From positions 806,001 to 870,000 of the forward strand of contig JANFAH010000007.1 in assembly GCA_024663395.1 (NCBI GenBank): 64,000 nucleotides of DNA, in the 5' to 3' direction. The notes beneath the pieces were generated by a model, which saw only the letters and a program-made list of their open reading frames with translations, did not search any database and was not told the origin of the DNA. Source of the DNA: Pisolithus tinctorius. Its lineage: Eukaryota; Basidiomycota; Agaricomycetes; Boletales; Pisolithaceae. Position 1 is the first letter of the stretch, and each line of letters opens with the position of its first letter. Below are positions 12,301 to 23,620 of the stretch, one piece after another. The translations under genes and the position numbers were made by a program.

Positions 12301-13551
12301 CTGGCCACTTTGGCCAAAACCACACACTAGAGCTCATACAGTGTGAATATACCTGGCCTGGCCTCAGGACCTTTGTCAAGGACTATGTCCAGTCTTGCAT
12401 GGCCTGCACTTGGGCTAAGGTTCCCCACCACCAGCCTTATGGCCTCCTCAAACAACTTCTGGTGCCAGAGAAGCCATGGAATTCCATATCTATGGATTTC
12501 ATTGAGCAACTTCCAGCCTCAACCGGCTTCACAGCCATCCTCATTGTAGTTGACCGGCTTTCCAAGCAGGCCATATTCATCCCCACCCACGACACCATAA
12601 CAGCCCCAGAACTCACCAAACTATTCCTACTCCATGTCTTTTCAAAGCATGGAGTGCCGGCCCATGTAACCTCAGACCGAGGCTCGGAGTTCATCTCTCA
12701 CTTCTTCTGGTCACTCGGTAAGGCCTTGGATATGCACTTACATTTCACCTTGGGCTACCACCCCGAAGGTGATGGCCAGACTGAGCAGACTAACCAGACT
12801 CTTGAACAATACCTCTGAGTGTACTGCAACTACCAGCAGGACAATTGGGCCAACTTACCACCTCTGGCCAAGTTCACTTACAACAATGCCCCTAGCACTA
12901 CTACTGGTGTTTCACCTTTCTTTGCTAATAAGGACTATCATCCCAACATCTCGGTATACCCAGAGCATGATCTCACCTCCACTCAGGCTCATGACTATGC
13001 AGTTGACTTAGACTCACTGCATCAATACCTACAGGAGGAAATGACTCTTGCTCAACAATGATACCAAGGCCCAGCCGATGCCAAATGCATGCAAGGTCGG
13101 TGACCAAGTATATGTCAAAGCCAAATACTTCCGGTCTACTCGGCCTTCCAAGAGGCTCTTGGAGAAAAACCTTGGACCATATCTGGTCATAGCTCAGGCT
13201 GGTACTCATTCATTCACACTGTGCCTGCTGGACTCAATGCATGCAGTCCACCCAGTCTTCCATGTCTCCCAACTCAAGCCAGCCACCCCTAATACCATCC
13301 CGAACCAGACTCAACCACCACCTCCACCAGTTGAAGTTGATGGTGAACTAGAGTTTGAAGTAGCAGAGATCCTCAACTCTAAGGTCGACTGGTGTTGCCG
13401 GTGTTGGCTTCAATACTTAGTCCAGTGGACCAGCCATGAGGGGACCAATGAAGAAACTACTTGGGTACTCACCACTGAACTAGACAATGCCTCTGAACTC
13501 GTACAAGAGTTCCATTCCTGCTATCCCAATAAACCTGGCCCTTTCCAATGA
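9319..13551 (+). pseudogene. Pol of B1: protease, RT, RNase H, integrase, chromodomain
   Basis: The protease active site VDSGSTHCFID is near 9478. The frame is cut by the solo LTR (9611-10136) and resumes at 10137. RT shows VVYLDDILIY near 11150, RNase H ETDASDYAI near 11595 and DHKNLKYF near 11809, and the integrase has SMDFIEQLP near 12490, TSDRGSEF near 12671 and DGQTE near 12772. The chromodomain (YLVQWTSHEG near 13416) ends the protein at 13551. Breaks are TGA at 11994, TGA at 12816 (arginine in the other families) and a frameshift near 13050. The RT catalytic residues are all present. Confidence 0.88.
9611..10136 (+). repeat. Solo LTR of family B inserted in B1 (TSD GCAGT)
   Basis: Runs from TGTCATAGCC to CTTGACA, with GCAGT on both sides (9606-9610 and 10137-10141). 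It keeps more CpG than the LTRs of its host element, so it is a younger insertion that later lost its interior by LTR-LTR recombination. Removing it with one TSD rejoins the protease sequence. Confidence 0.9.
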
Positions 13552-13730
13552 GGACCAGCTTCGACCAGCCTCAGTTTTCTGTTTTGTCTTCTATCGGTTT
13601 ATAGTTCCTTTTGATCCCTTACTTACTTTGTTTTCTCTTTCTTGTTTTCTCTTACTGTACTATAGAGAACTGGACACTGGATGCTGGACACATGACATTC
13701 ACAGAAGCCTACAAGATCCTACACTACGGG

Positions 13731-14778
13731 CTACTTGGCCTCATCCTCCCCTTTGGTCTCCTCCTCTCTGTCCTTGCCATGGGCTTTTAGCCACTCAGCC
13801 TCCTTGCACAGCTTGTCGGAATCAAGCTCAGATGAGCCCAAGTCTGAGGGGGACACCACCATCCTGTACCCATAGGACTCATCAAGCAGCGACTTGAGAG
13901 CATCAGCAATGCAGCCTGAGTGTTTGACTGTGGCCTCTTGGAGTTCAAAGAGGCCTGCCAGGTTCTTGGCGATGAGCCCTGCAACATCGATAAGTTGCTC
14001 GAGTTTGTCTTCTAAACCTGAGAACCCCCCCGCACCAGTCTTCCTCACCCTGCTCCCACCGTCTTTGGGCTCATCGATCTCCAGCACCTCAGTCAGTTTT
14101 GACTTCACTTGTTTCTTCTGGCTGGGCCCGGGCTCAGGTGACTCCTCATCAGCCTTCCATTTCTTCCCCTTGTCAGCCTTGGTAGTGGCCTTGGGACCAG
14201 CCTTGGCATCTTTCCCATCCCCAGACCACTGGCACTTGCCTTTGGACTGGTTGCAACACATGCAGGCAACCCTCTTTTTGTTGCCATCCACAAGGAATTT
14301 GCAGACAACTTGAGCCTGGGCACAGCACGTGCAGCTAGAAAAAAATGTCAAGAGGATTATGCACAAGATGGGAGGTTACTCACCCAGGGTCCATAATCAC
14401 CTTTTTTACTTTGCTGGCCTTGCTACCACCAGCACCAGCTTTGGCCTCAGCCTTGCACTTTCACTCAGCCTCCTTCTCCTCCTCAGCTCTACACTTCTCC
14501 TCTTCCTTGTGTGCCCTCTCCTGTTCAGCCTCCTGTGCTGCCCTCTCAGCTTTGGCCTTCTCCCTCTCTGCCCTCTTGGCCTCAAGCTGAGCCTGTTCTT
14601 CCCACTGGGCTTGCTCAGCCACCTTGTGCCACTTCCTCTCTTTGGCCTTGGCCCTCATCATCTCCTCTTCATTGTCAGTGTCATACTTGATAGCATCATC
14701 CGACACCTGGGTCCAGTCAATCATGGCCTGGCCTTCACTGTTGTTGTTGGCTGTGGTAGTTGGTCTCAAAGTGGACAT
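13731..14778 (-). pseudogene. Antisense accessory gene of B1 (coiled coil plus Zn2Cys6-like cluster)
   Basis: Exon 1 (14778-14384) starts MSTLRP and is rich in Glu, Ala, Lys and Arg with a long predicted coiled coil. A 49-base GTGAGT...CTAG intron follows (14383-14335). Exon 2 (14334-13731) opens directly into a cysteine cluster (14333-14232) with spacing C-x2-C-x6-C-x12-C-x2-C-x6-C, the spacing of fungal binuclear zinc clusters. The rest is charged and ends at TAG 13731. Total 332 codons with one TGA (14461-14463). Its 3' end faces the chromodomain stop at 13551, 180 bases away. Function is unknown; DNA or RNA binding is an inference from the cluster. Confidence 0.72.
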
Positions 14779-14916
14779 GGTGGGTAGGATATGAAAGAAA
14801 GGATGCAAAGGGCTTAGCAAGCCACAAGTACCAGTTTTTTGAACTCAGCCAGTTTTCGGACTCAGCCCACCACCCTCGCAGGGGTCTCATGGGTTTGACC
14901 CCTAAGAGGGGGATAC

Positions 14917-15441
14917 TGTCATAGTCGTGCCTCAACCCTGGCCAGACTTGGCCTCACACTCACTCAGTCCGGCCTCAGCCTCGCCCGTCCCATATCTCCA
15001 GTTGGTCTAGTGCGGTGGACACTGCTTTGCAGTGTCTGTCACTTCAGTTAAGTCCTGCCTGGTCTTGTCCCCAGTCCACTCTGCCCCAGTCTCTGTCATC
15101 TTAGTCATATCTTACTAATACCTGTCTTACCAATCACCTTAGCAATCTTTGCAAGACTGGCATTACTGGTCTCCATACTATAGTTGTCTCTAGTATATAA
15201 ACTCATAGATACTTGGCCTGTACTCCTCAGTTTGAAATCAACAAAGTTTACTCTAGTAACCCTGTCTCAGCCTCAGACTCAGACTGAGACCCATGCAAGG
15301 GAATAGTGCTGTACTCTCAGTCACTAAGTCCAAATAGTCCAACCATCTGAATCCTCAACTTCACTCCTGATCCCAACCCCTTGGTCTTGTGCCTGCTTTG
15401 GTCTCTGGTCTGGCCTCAACCCGGACTTCCTGAACTTGACA
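14917..15441 (+). repeat. 3' LTR of B1
   Basis: 525 bases, TGTCATAGTC to CTTGACA, preceded by the polypurine tract CCCTAAGAGGGGGATAC. Followed by the TSD GTAAG. Confidence 0.9.
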
Positions 15442-15560
15442 GTAAGGCAGAACAACTCAAATGACACAGTCACATGACAATGATGCATGGACATACTTAT
15501 ACCTACATGAGTCACATCCTTAGGGGCTCACATTTTCTCCCCCCTTACTTCTTCTCTCCC

Positions 15561-16565
15561 ATGGATGACATGCTGCCAAACCCAAATTCTTCCAAGTCCA
15601 TTGTTGTCAAAGGCCATTAAAGCAAGAAAAGAAAGTAAGTACTAGTACATGCTACTCATATAATAGTACTGTGAGACTCTGGAAGAATTGAAGATGACCC
15701 AATGGTCATTTACTGTACCATGGGATGCCACCTCACTTATACTGTAGACATGTGTCTCCATTGTGTTTGGAGTTGGTATAGCTTGCAATAAGGGTGGAAC
15801 TCCTGGATTCCCATTGTAAGTTCATTGTGTGGTCAATGATGCCCCAGTACTCACCATATTGATGTTTCAAGGCCTGAGGATGACAAAGAATGCTTTCTCC
15901 AAACATATCAAGCCATCCTTGAAGCAGTCCCTGACTTGTCCAAAGCAATCGATGATGTGAATGGGCAAAAGCTTGAGGAAGCCCTCGAAATGGTAAGTCA
16001 TTCCATTCTCCATTCATCTAACTGCATATATGCACATTGTTTTAGGTCCAGGAAGGTGTTACCTGCTGCTGCACTGATGACTGTGGCTCCCTCAAATGGC
16101 CTGGTCTTAACTATGTTCTGCTCAACACATCTGCCCTCATGCCTTCCATTCCCCCAACTGACACTTCCAAGTCATTGTGTGGTTTCCACCATCCTCAACT
16201 AGTGCATCTCTTGTGTCTGCACAAGTACATTTCTGAATTTGACCAGAATTCAAACCAGTAAGTCACTCCAAGTCACTATCTTACAGCATACATGCTGACT
16301 ATGTCACATACTCACTCAGATACATAGACCATGTCTTGAATGGGGACCTCATTTTCAAAGTCTGGCTGCTACCATCATTCCTATACAACCAAACAAAGCC
16401 TTATAATCCAGATGACATCCGAGACGGTCTCTTCTGTGGCCATGTGTTGGTACACATAAGCCAAGTTCACCTGTGTTGCATTGATTGATCATTAACATCC
16501 TATTGGTAGCAGTTTTATAAACACATCTTCTGTGGTTGCTTGACTGCTGTGGGTGCCTCCACAAT
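15561..16565 (+). pseudogene. 5' half of a DUF6698-like host gene, split by a transposon
   Basis: Exons with good splice sites are about 15872-15992, 16046-16257, 16320-16449 and 16510-16565; a possible first exon is 15561-15634 (it contains a TAA). Phases agree at each of the last three introns. The translation contains GFHHPQLVHLLC, an YNPDDIRDGLFCG motif and a KHIF segment, which I recall from a widespread Agaricomycete family of unknown function (DUF6698). The reading frame continues at 20328 once the transposon and one AAT copy are removed. The region has very few CpG dinucleotides. The family name is recalled, not searched. Confidence 0.55.
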
Positions 16566-16910
16566 AGTGGCGCTCAAGGTGGCTTTGGAAGTGCTCTGGC
16601 AGCACTCTGGAAGTGCTCTGGAATCGCGCTGCTGCTGCTATAAAATTTGACTCCGACATGCCAGCACTGCTTGACTAGCAATACATGTAGTTACTTATCC
16701 TGGAAGATACATGTCAAATAACATATCAAACTCGCATTAATGCATTGTACATGATCGATAAACATCTACCCATCATTCAAGAGCTACCAGATGCCCCGGA
16801 AATCTGTCTGCCAAGATCTGCTCAAACAGCTGGACAAGACTAGCCTTCATGTTGCGATAGCAAGGCTTGAAAATGCATGACGTGGAGTTGACAGTAGCAG
16901 CTCAGAATCT

Positions 16911-18271
16911 ATGTCAACGTCGCTGAGTTCAGGCTCCAGCTCCCCCACAACTCTCTTCTTCATCACTCCGCCAGTGCCAGTCACTCCGATCCTGTCAGAT
17001 TTCGAATCCAGTGCCTCCGATGACACAGACTCCACAGCTGAGCGCGATGGGCATTATGCTCGGCTGCTAAACGCGATCACGGCTCTCAGAGATGAAGTAG
17101 AGCATGCGCGTATCCTTGAGAGACCTGAGATGCCAATGATGCGGGCATCTCAGCTGTGCCTCCTCGAACATTTCACGGATCATCGGCCCCACCTGTTTCA
17201 AAAGCGCCTTTGTGTAGACCCACCAATTTTTGATTGCATTCTGGATCAGATTAGTGGACACGCGATATTCCAAAGCAATTCCGAAAACCATCAGCTGGCA
17301 GTCGCAGTCCAGTTGGCGATCTTCCTTTTCCGCGCAGGGCATTATGGAAATGCAGCATCGCCTGAGGATGTAGTGCAGTGGGCCGGTGTTAGCATTGGCT
17401 CAGTTGTCAATTGTATGAACCGTGTGATGGTAGCTATACTGGATGAGCACGATAGATTCATCAATATTCCATCTGAAGACTCACAGGAGATGGAGAGAGC
17501 GCAGGTTTTCACTGAGTCACACACCTGTTCAGCCTGGAGGAATGGCGTGTTCGCCGCTGATGGTTCGAGTATTCCCCTCTTTGAGAAACCACATATCTTC
17601 GGGGAAATGTTCTATGATAGAAAATCTAGGTACTCGTTGAACTGTCAGGTGTGTACTCAAACGCTGAGTGCAAACAGCAGAAGAAACTTACCGAGATAGC
17701 TTATTGTTTTGCTGCACAATCTTCTTGTCGTGGACTACAGACTTGGACATCCGGGAAGTGTCCATGATGCATGGGCCTTCCAGGGGACTCGCATCGCTTC
17801 AAATCCTATGCAGTTGATTCCACGTGATCATTGGACATGGGCGGACAGTGCATACCCATCGGAGACATGGTGTGTTGTCCCCTTCAAAAAACCTAAAGGT
17901 GGGAGATTATCTCGAGATCAGAATGTGTATAACAAGTACCTTTCAAAGGTACGCACCTAGTTTTGCCGCAGTATATTGGCTGACAGCTTTGGAAGATCTG
18001 CGTATGAGTTGAACATGCATTTGCTGCCTTGAAAGGGCGCTTTCAAAGCCTCCATGAAGTGCGTCTGAAAATCCAGATGGAGAAAGATATGAAAGTCACA
18101 ATTTACTGGGTGCTTTGTTGCATCATCCTACACAACATGATCATCTGGTTTGAGGAGGAAATGGATGATACGATTGAGCGTTCAACTGACTGGGCGGTCA
18201 ACGAAGGAAGCAGCCTTGATGATGGGGACGGAATTGCTGTGGTGGAGGCTGTGGAGACTGTTGGTCAGTGA
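16911..18271 (+). pseudogene. Harbinger-type DDE transposase
   Basis: Exon 1 is 16911-17648, intron 17649-17699 (51 bases), exon 2 17700-17948, a short intron 17949-17986, and exon 3 from 17987. The DDE residues can be placed: first Asp in FAADGSSIPLF (about 17554), second in GSVHDAWAF (about 17755), Glu in EHAFAALKGRF (about 18011). The N-terminal helical part resembles the DNA-binding half of HARBI1-like proteins. A TGA at 18005-18007, just before the catalytic Glu, breaks the frame; CGA to TGA would explain it. Only this lesion was seen, so inactivation may be recent. Confidence 0.8.
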
Positions 18272-18505
18272 TTTCGAACGAAGCTATTGGATCAGTTGTT
18301 TCAACATCTCGGACGGGAACGAACCCATTAATAGCAGTTGTGGGAGACAGTAGTATTAGCAAGATGAAAAAAATACATTCACCGTATGTACATCTTGCGA
18401 GAGAATAGCAGAAACACGAATATGATGCGAGTACATAGTGGGAACGCGCCGGAGATGGATACAGCGGGGAAGTGTGAGTAAAAACTTGGCCATGACAAGA
18501 TAAAC

Positions 18506-20124
18506 CTATGCAGCAGGAGGGGTTGCGTCCGAATCAGCCTTCATGAGTTTCGCAAGCTCGATTTTGAGGCGAAGCGTCTCTGCCTCACTGTTGAAGGTGA
18601 TCTCCTGGGCCTTCATCAGCTGGATGTCGAGTTTCTTCGCCTCCAACTCCAATTCCATCTTAGTCGCCATTTCCGCCTGCTCTTTCATCAATTCCTCCTT
18701 CCTACGAAGATATTCCATCTTGACCATATAGTGTTTAGTCTTCCCAGAAGAAGAAGAAGCCACTAACGACTCAGCTTCGTGACTCAAGTCAATGACCTGG
18801 TCTTGAAGCTGAGACTTGCCACATTTAGTTAGCGTCGAACTTGGCTTCATCAAACTTGTCTTTGATGATGAGTCCCAGAGGGACTGGCTAGGTTTTCGGG
18901 AAGAGCTACTGGAGGATTCAGATGTTGTCGTAGAGGCGATACTTGCAGATGAAGGAGGAGGGCGAAGATACAGCGAAGACCGAGAGAAGGCGATTTGGCT
19001 ATCCGATGAGGGCGTACGACCCCTTCGCAGGAGGGAGAACCTAGAGGGGAAATGAGTGTCACTTGGCGTTGAAGGCCATTGTAACTAGCAATAACTTATC
19101 AGTAAAATTTCATTAACGTTGCTCTGAATGAACATGAACATACCTTGTCACCCTGCACAGATGCAGAGTCCATGTTGACATCGGGGGACTCATCACCACC
19201 AGTCTGCTCATCCCCAAACCCCAGCATTGCCTCATCAAACCCAGCTCCACCATCTTCTTCGCCCACATTAGTGACTTCACCGCCAGCTTGAGATGGCATG
19301 TCCTCCTCGGCTTCCTCAAGTTCCCCTGCTGTCCCCCCCGCACCCATGCAATCACCTGCAATCTCAGCCCCAGCACCCGAAACGTTCTTCATACCAAGTG
19401 TCTTGTTTTGGATAACCGCTAAGAAGCCCTCTGCATGGTTTTTGTTCGGCTCAGAGTTGAAGGGCTCGGGATCGAACGATGGGTTCCCCTGCCAAATGGA
19501 ATGTAAGTCGTCATACCAAGGAAAACTGTTGAGAACGACATCTGTATGTACACATAAGCCCCTGCATTCTTGTACATCGGTCATGTAACATACCATGAAG
19601 GTTGGTGAATTTTGGATGGCCAGGTATGATGCCTTCCCCAGACTGTTTGAATCGCACACGGCACTTTCGATAGCTTGCTTTCAGCCTAGATGATCATTAG
19701 TGAATCCTGGGTTTATCAGATGATCAGAGACTCATGTATTGAGATGGTTGCCCACACTGACTTGAAACTTGGCAGCACTCGCTGTGTACATGTCCTTGTA
19801 GATGCAGTCATCCTCGAAAACGGCTTGAGTGATCATCGCTTGGACCTCCTTCTTGTTGTGGCCCACCGGTCTCTCAGTCGAAGTAGATGATAATGATGGG
19901 GGTAAGTCGCCTGAGTTTTTGTTGCTGAAAAGAATCCTGCAGTTAGCAGGATGGCTAAGGAGCCACTGGACGAGTATTTCGGTACAAGGAGTATCCCAAT
20001 TGATGTTTTTCGGCTGGGTACTTTCCATCGAGGAGTCAGCCACTGGCTGCTTGTTGGATGCTGGGCCCTTCCCTTTACTCCCACTCCCAGGTACTTGTGA
20101 GGACGATCCACCAGCAGTAGTCAC
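18506..20124 (-). pseudogene. Second Harbinger gene, Myb/SANT-like DNA-binding protein
   Basis: The first exon (from 20124) is a Ser/Gly-rich leader followed by a WDTPCTEILVQWLL segment typical of the Myb/SANT-like partner of Harbinger transposases in basidiomycetes. Further exons at about 19685-19594 (KASYRKCR) and from about 19525 (FPWYDDLHSIW, then an acidic stretch) lead to a C-terminal coiled coil (18800-18506) ending at TAG. The first donor reads ATGAGT where GTGAGT is expected, again a CpG-type change (AC-GTGAGT to AC-ATGAGT), and one exon junction appears one base out. The protein would help the transposase bind the TIRs. Confidence 0.6.
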
Positions 20125-20327
20125 AGTTACAGAAGGCCTTCCTCAACAAGCTTGTCCACTCAATGAAGCCATGGGTTTTGATAAGAGTGTCTGCAGGCAA
20201 GCAGACCGTCGAGGGTGTCGTCGATAGGGAGGCATAATTTTCAAACTCCATCACGGCATTGCTCTCGAATTTGCCACTTCCAGAGCGCTTCCAGAGCGCT
20301 TCCAAAGCCACCTTGAGCGCCACTAAT

Positions 20328-21148
20328 CACAACAAAACCATCCAAGAACAAGATCCACAGTATCAACAAAGTTTCAGAATTCATGATCACTTATGCAGCA
20401 GTAATGGCATACTTTACTTTATCATCAGAGGAAATGTTCAGGAAGGCAGTGGGAGGACTCATTTATGGAGACTTTTATTGTATGATCATCTTGCTTTTTG
20501 AGGAGAAGGAGACTGATCTGTGGGTGAAGGAAACTTTGGCCTGGTGGAACCAGTGAGTACTCCAATTTGCTAATTGTTTTGCTTCCAACCTTACTATCAT
20601 CTTACAGGCAGATTTATGGCAATAATTCTTCCAAAGACTTGAACAGCAATTTGGGTTCTGAGGAGGAGTGACAAGCCATCATTGCACAGTGTGCTGCTCA
20701 TCACTGGCTCAACCAAGTCAACTCTGTGTCCATCGATCCTGTGTTGAGAGGTAAGCCCATCAGTCTTCCCACATGACCAATCTCAACTGAAACCATCACT
20801 GTAGGGGCTTCAGCCACTGCAAGCACCTCCTCTGTGCATAATGGAATGCAGGCCACAACCACTGTCTCCTCTGGCATTGCCCTCTCCTCTGTGCATAATG
20901 GAACACAGACTGTGACCACCATCAACACTGAGAGTGCCTTCCCCTCTGCACATAATGGAATGCAGACTGCAACCACCATCAACATCAACAGTGCCCTCTC
21001 CTCTGTGCATAGTGAAACACACCTTGCCCCATCACCCCTCTCCAGTCCTGAGCCCAAGGCTCATCCTCCTCCCCACTCCACTGCTTCTCATGGAGGACCA
21101 AAAGGAAGAGGAAGAGGCCATGGAAGGGGTGCTTGCCAGGGGGCTTGA
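20328..21148 (+). pseudogene. 3' half of the split DUF6698-like host gene
   Basis: Exons are 20328-20552, 20608-20750 and 20805-21148, with introns of 55 and 54 bases and matching phases. The translation contains MAYFTLSSEEMF, an LLFEEKETDLWV segment and WWNQQIYG, which correspond to the C-terminal part of the DUF6698-like family. A TGA at 20669-20671 interrupts it. The last exon encodes a 19-residue repeat followed by an Arg/Gly-rich tail. Together with 15561-16565 it would give one continuous gene. Confidence 0.55.
20831..21020 (+). repeat. 57-base coding minisatellite
   Basis: Three full units begin at 20831, 20888 and 20945, and a partial fourth at 21002. Each starts TCTGTGCATAATGGAA or a close variant. 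The unit is a multiple of three (19 codons, SVHNGMQ...) and keeps the frame of the last exon of the split host gene. Confidence 0.8.
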
Positions 21149-21618
21149 ATGGGTATCTTCTGATCCCTTTTTGCTCCTTATCTCACTGACCATCACTTCT
21201 CAAGCAGATGCTGCAATCTTCCACATCTGTGCCATTACCCACTTGAGTGTTGTCTTTGCTCTGCCACCTTTTTCTCTCACTCATGCAAGTGCTCTCAATT
21301 GTTTCTGCTGTCCTGTTGCCTGCTTCATCCCATACTGTCCATTTTCTGCTGTCCATGGACCAATGTCATGACTGGATTTGCATGTAATGGGTGCAAAGCT
21401 GCAAAAAAAGTGCAGTAATAAACTTATAATCACATTGTAAGTTGAATATAATGCCTTACAGGGCCCTGTAAAGCTCACAAGATGTCGTCAGAGATGGCAA
21501 CCTTATAAGCCTCACAATGGGCTTATAAACTCATGAAAGGCTTATGACGGTCATGTGGGGGTACATAAGTCTTACAGGCTCCCGCCCAAAAGGGAGGTTA
21601 GTTTGCTTACAGGCCTTA
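21149..21618. other. Non-coding stretch with palindromes next to element C
   Basis: No gene is seen. The first 200 bases are probably 3' UTR of the split gene. From about 21419 there are clustered palindromes: TTACAGGGCCCTGTAA (21456-21471) and a hairpin TTATAAGCC/GGCTTATAA (21503-21511 and 21520-21528). After element C the same style continues (CCTTATAAGG near 47697), so C probably landed inside a small palindromic repeat. Confidence 0.45.
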
Positions 21619-21907
21619 TGTAATGCCGATAAGAAGTGCAGTACTTTTAACAGTGGCACAACAGGAAGGATTCTTCAGTCTACTTGGCTTTCCAGACAAT
21701 GGTGTCTTATTTCGAGGTAGAAAAAGAAGTCCCCATACAGTACGATACATGGCCTATTTTATAGGGTAGAGACTTAGGCACGAGATATGTCAGAGTATCT
21801 GTATGGGCTAAGTAGGATCAGAGAATAAATGAGAAAAGTCATAGATCTGTCACAAAGAAACCAACATCTAACCATACGGTCGACAGTGTCGGACCGAATC
21901 CTTACAT
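21619..21907 (-). repeat. 3' LTR of element C
   Basis: TGTAATGCCG to CCTTACA. On the minus strand a polypurine tract (GGAGGGGGGAA) stands directly before it. TATAAAATAGG in the LTR is a good TATA box. Confidence 0.9.
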
Positions 21908-21956
21908 TCCCCCCTCCAGGGTACAAAGTACCCTTCCTTCGTGAAGTGCATGCTTA

Positions 21957-22995
21957 CTAAGCAGCACCACCGGCGTTTTCCGCATCATCGCCCTGTTCCA
22001 TCGTGTCATCCTCGCCTTCTGCATCAGCCATGCCATCGTACCCTTCCTTGTATCCCTCCTCAAGACCATCAATGGCGATGTCAATGCCTACCGAGTCGAC
22101 CGTGACATTAGAGGGGTCATGAGCCAGATACCCAGCGGGATCAGTGAGTTTGCCAAAGGGTGGGATCGCATCCAAGGTGGTGGTAGAGGAACTAGCGATG
22201 GGAGTAGGCAAGCGCGAGCGGGTGCGTGTCTGGTGGCCTCCTCGGAATCTACTCGCCCTAGTGGTCTCCTGCCACTTACTCGAGTTGGACTTCTCAGTGC
22301 GACGATCCTCGAACATCGAGGAACTAGGGTGGTTGCCCAGGGGCCCCCTAGCGTGATGATCATCCTCTCTGCAACCATGGCGATCCTGGTACCCTTGTTG
22401 GAATTGCTCACGTTGTTGCTTGAGCCACTCTGCCACATCCCAGAGCATACTATTGAGCATCTCCGTCTCGGCACCATTAAGTACTTGTCCTCCCTCCCTC
22501 TCTTCCTTACTACACAGGTCCGTGTCTGTTCCCAAAACCTCCTTCTTAGTTGGAGCTGGGCCCGTGATGACTATATGAGCATTATCTCCCGGCTCGTAGT
22601 ATGCAAAGCATGACCGTGTGGTAGCATTGCAGTTGTAGGCCTCTCTAAACTGGAGGTATCCAGCAGGTACGTCGAGGGGGTCTCCTGTTTTATGACGCAA
22701 GGCTTTATCATATTGGAAGTAGGAGCGAACTTGCTCGCAATGGGCCAGGACATGATCCTCTGGGTTCCCTGATCTAGGGTCGCCCCAGATGACGAAGAAA
22801 TCAGGGTTAGCCCGCTCAATTGAATTATCTCCATCAACGTCTGACATGTTACCTGCACAGTGTTGTCTTGCGTCAGGTAAGGGGTTGATAGCTAGACTCT
22901 GGAGGTCACTAATGATGTCAAAGAGTGTGCAGTGGAGTCTCTCTGCAGAGTCAGGGCTTAAGTCCCGCAGTCTCGAGGGTCGGGATATCAAAGGG
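21957..22995 (-). pseudogene. C-terminal extension of the element C polyprotein
   Basis: About 345 codons continue in frame from the chromodomain-like part at 31090-30402 across the D insertion; the codon at the junction uses 30403, 30402 and 22995. There is no start codon of its own (position 22991 is TTG), so this is a tail, not a separate gene. It has a conserved-looking N-terminal part (DFFVIWGDPRSG), an Arg/Ser-rich middle and a strongly acidic end rich in Glu, Asp and Gly, and it stops at TAG 21957. No known domain is recognised. Confidence 0.7.
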
Positions 22996-23479
22996 TGTTA
23001 AGTTCGTGACTGGGGCGGGGGTCGAAGGTTAAAGGCCGAGCGCCGGGGGCAACAACCCTTGGTCTTAGCTCGTGCGCTAGACCCTTGCGCAAGCCGGGTT
23101 GAGGTCAGAGAAAGCCGAGGGGATCAGGAGCGAAAGCCGAGAGTCAACTCGGGCTTAAGCTAGGGACTTGGGTGAACTAAGTTGATATTCAGACTGAGGA
23201 ACTAAGTACAACGTACGTAGAGTATATATACCGAAGACCGGCAACCCGAAGGCCGATGTTACCGGTGAGGAACTAAATAGCTGTGCAAGGAACTAACTAA
23301 AGATTAAACGAGAAGGCGGGGATCGGAGAGCCGAAGACAGACACTGCCCTGGCACAAGCGAGGGTGGTACAAAGACTAACTAGAAAAGTATAGTAAGAAA
23401 ACAGACCTTGTCTCAGCATTCGGCATTGACCCGGCGTTCAGTACCTAAGACCGAACCGTGGGTTTCTCGGTATGTGACA
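22996..23479 (-). repeat. 3' LTR of element D
   Basis: TGTTAAGTTC to GTATGTGACA, 484 bases. On the minus strand the polypurine tract CCTAAGGGGGGGATAC lies directly before it (23480-23497). Confidence 0.92.
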
Positions 23480-23553
23480 GTATCCCCCCCTTAGGGTCGA
23501 GCCCTCGAGACCCGCCCTAAGGTACACGAGGTCGGCAGTTGCCGTGCCGACGG

Positions 23554-23563
23554 AACACGTGTT
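23554..23563. promoter_or_regulatory. AACACGTGTT palindrome upstream of the D accessory gene
   Basis: A perfect 10-base palindrome containing the E-box CACGTG lies 58 bases before the ATG at 23621. The same ten bases occur at 38685-38694 before the A2 accessory gene, and AACACGTGTC at the equivalent place in A4. It may be a bHLH-type binding site in the antisense promoter. Confidence 0.45.
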
Positions 23564-23620
23564 CCCCGGGGTTAAAAGGTGCATCTTTGCGAAGACTTGT
23601 TTTCTCCCGACCCCATCATC

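Larger units (their letters stand above)
7419..15441 (+). mobile_element. Family B Ty3/gypsy chromovirus, copy B1 (complete, TSD GTAAG)
   Basis: Two LTRs (7419-7916 and 14917-15441) flank an interior with gag, protease, RT, RNase H, integrase, chromodomain and a convergent antisense accessory gene. The five bases GTAAG stand on both sides (7414-7418 and 15442-15446), so this is one intact insertion event. A solo LTR of the same family interrupts the protease region. The genes carry stops but almost no frameshifts. The insertion lies about 115 bases upstream of the first tentative exon of the split host gene at 15561. Confidence 0.92.
16566..20324 (+). mobile_element. Harbinger-like DNA transposon with TIRs (TSD AAT)
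   Basis: Terminal inverted repeats start AGTGGCGCTCAAGG: 26 bases match perfectly and about 48 imperfectly, including repeats of GGAAGYGCTCT. AAT flanks both ends (16563-16565 and 20325-20327). Inside are a plus-strand DDE transposase (16911-18271) and a convergent minus-strand second gene (20124-18506), the two-gene plan of the PIF/Harbinger superfamily. The usual TSD of that superfamily is TWA, so AAT is slightly unusual; a TA duplication with TIRs one base shorter is also possible. CpG content is clearly higher than in the gene it split. Confidence 0.82.

Noticed and set aside
16565..20326. TA target duplication (Tc1/mariner type) for the DNA transposon
   Set aside because: The termini allow it, but the transposase and the Myb/SANT-like partner are Harbinger-type, and AAT gives a 3-base duplication.
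21957..22991. Separate gene of 344 codons in element C
   Set aside because: It has no ATG at its start and is in frame with the chromodomain part of C across the D insertion, so it is the C-terminus of the polyprotein.
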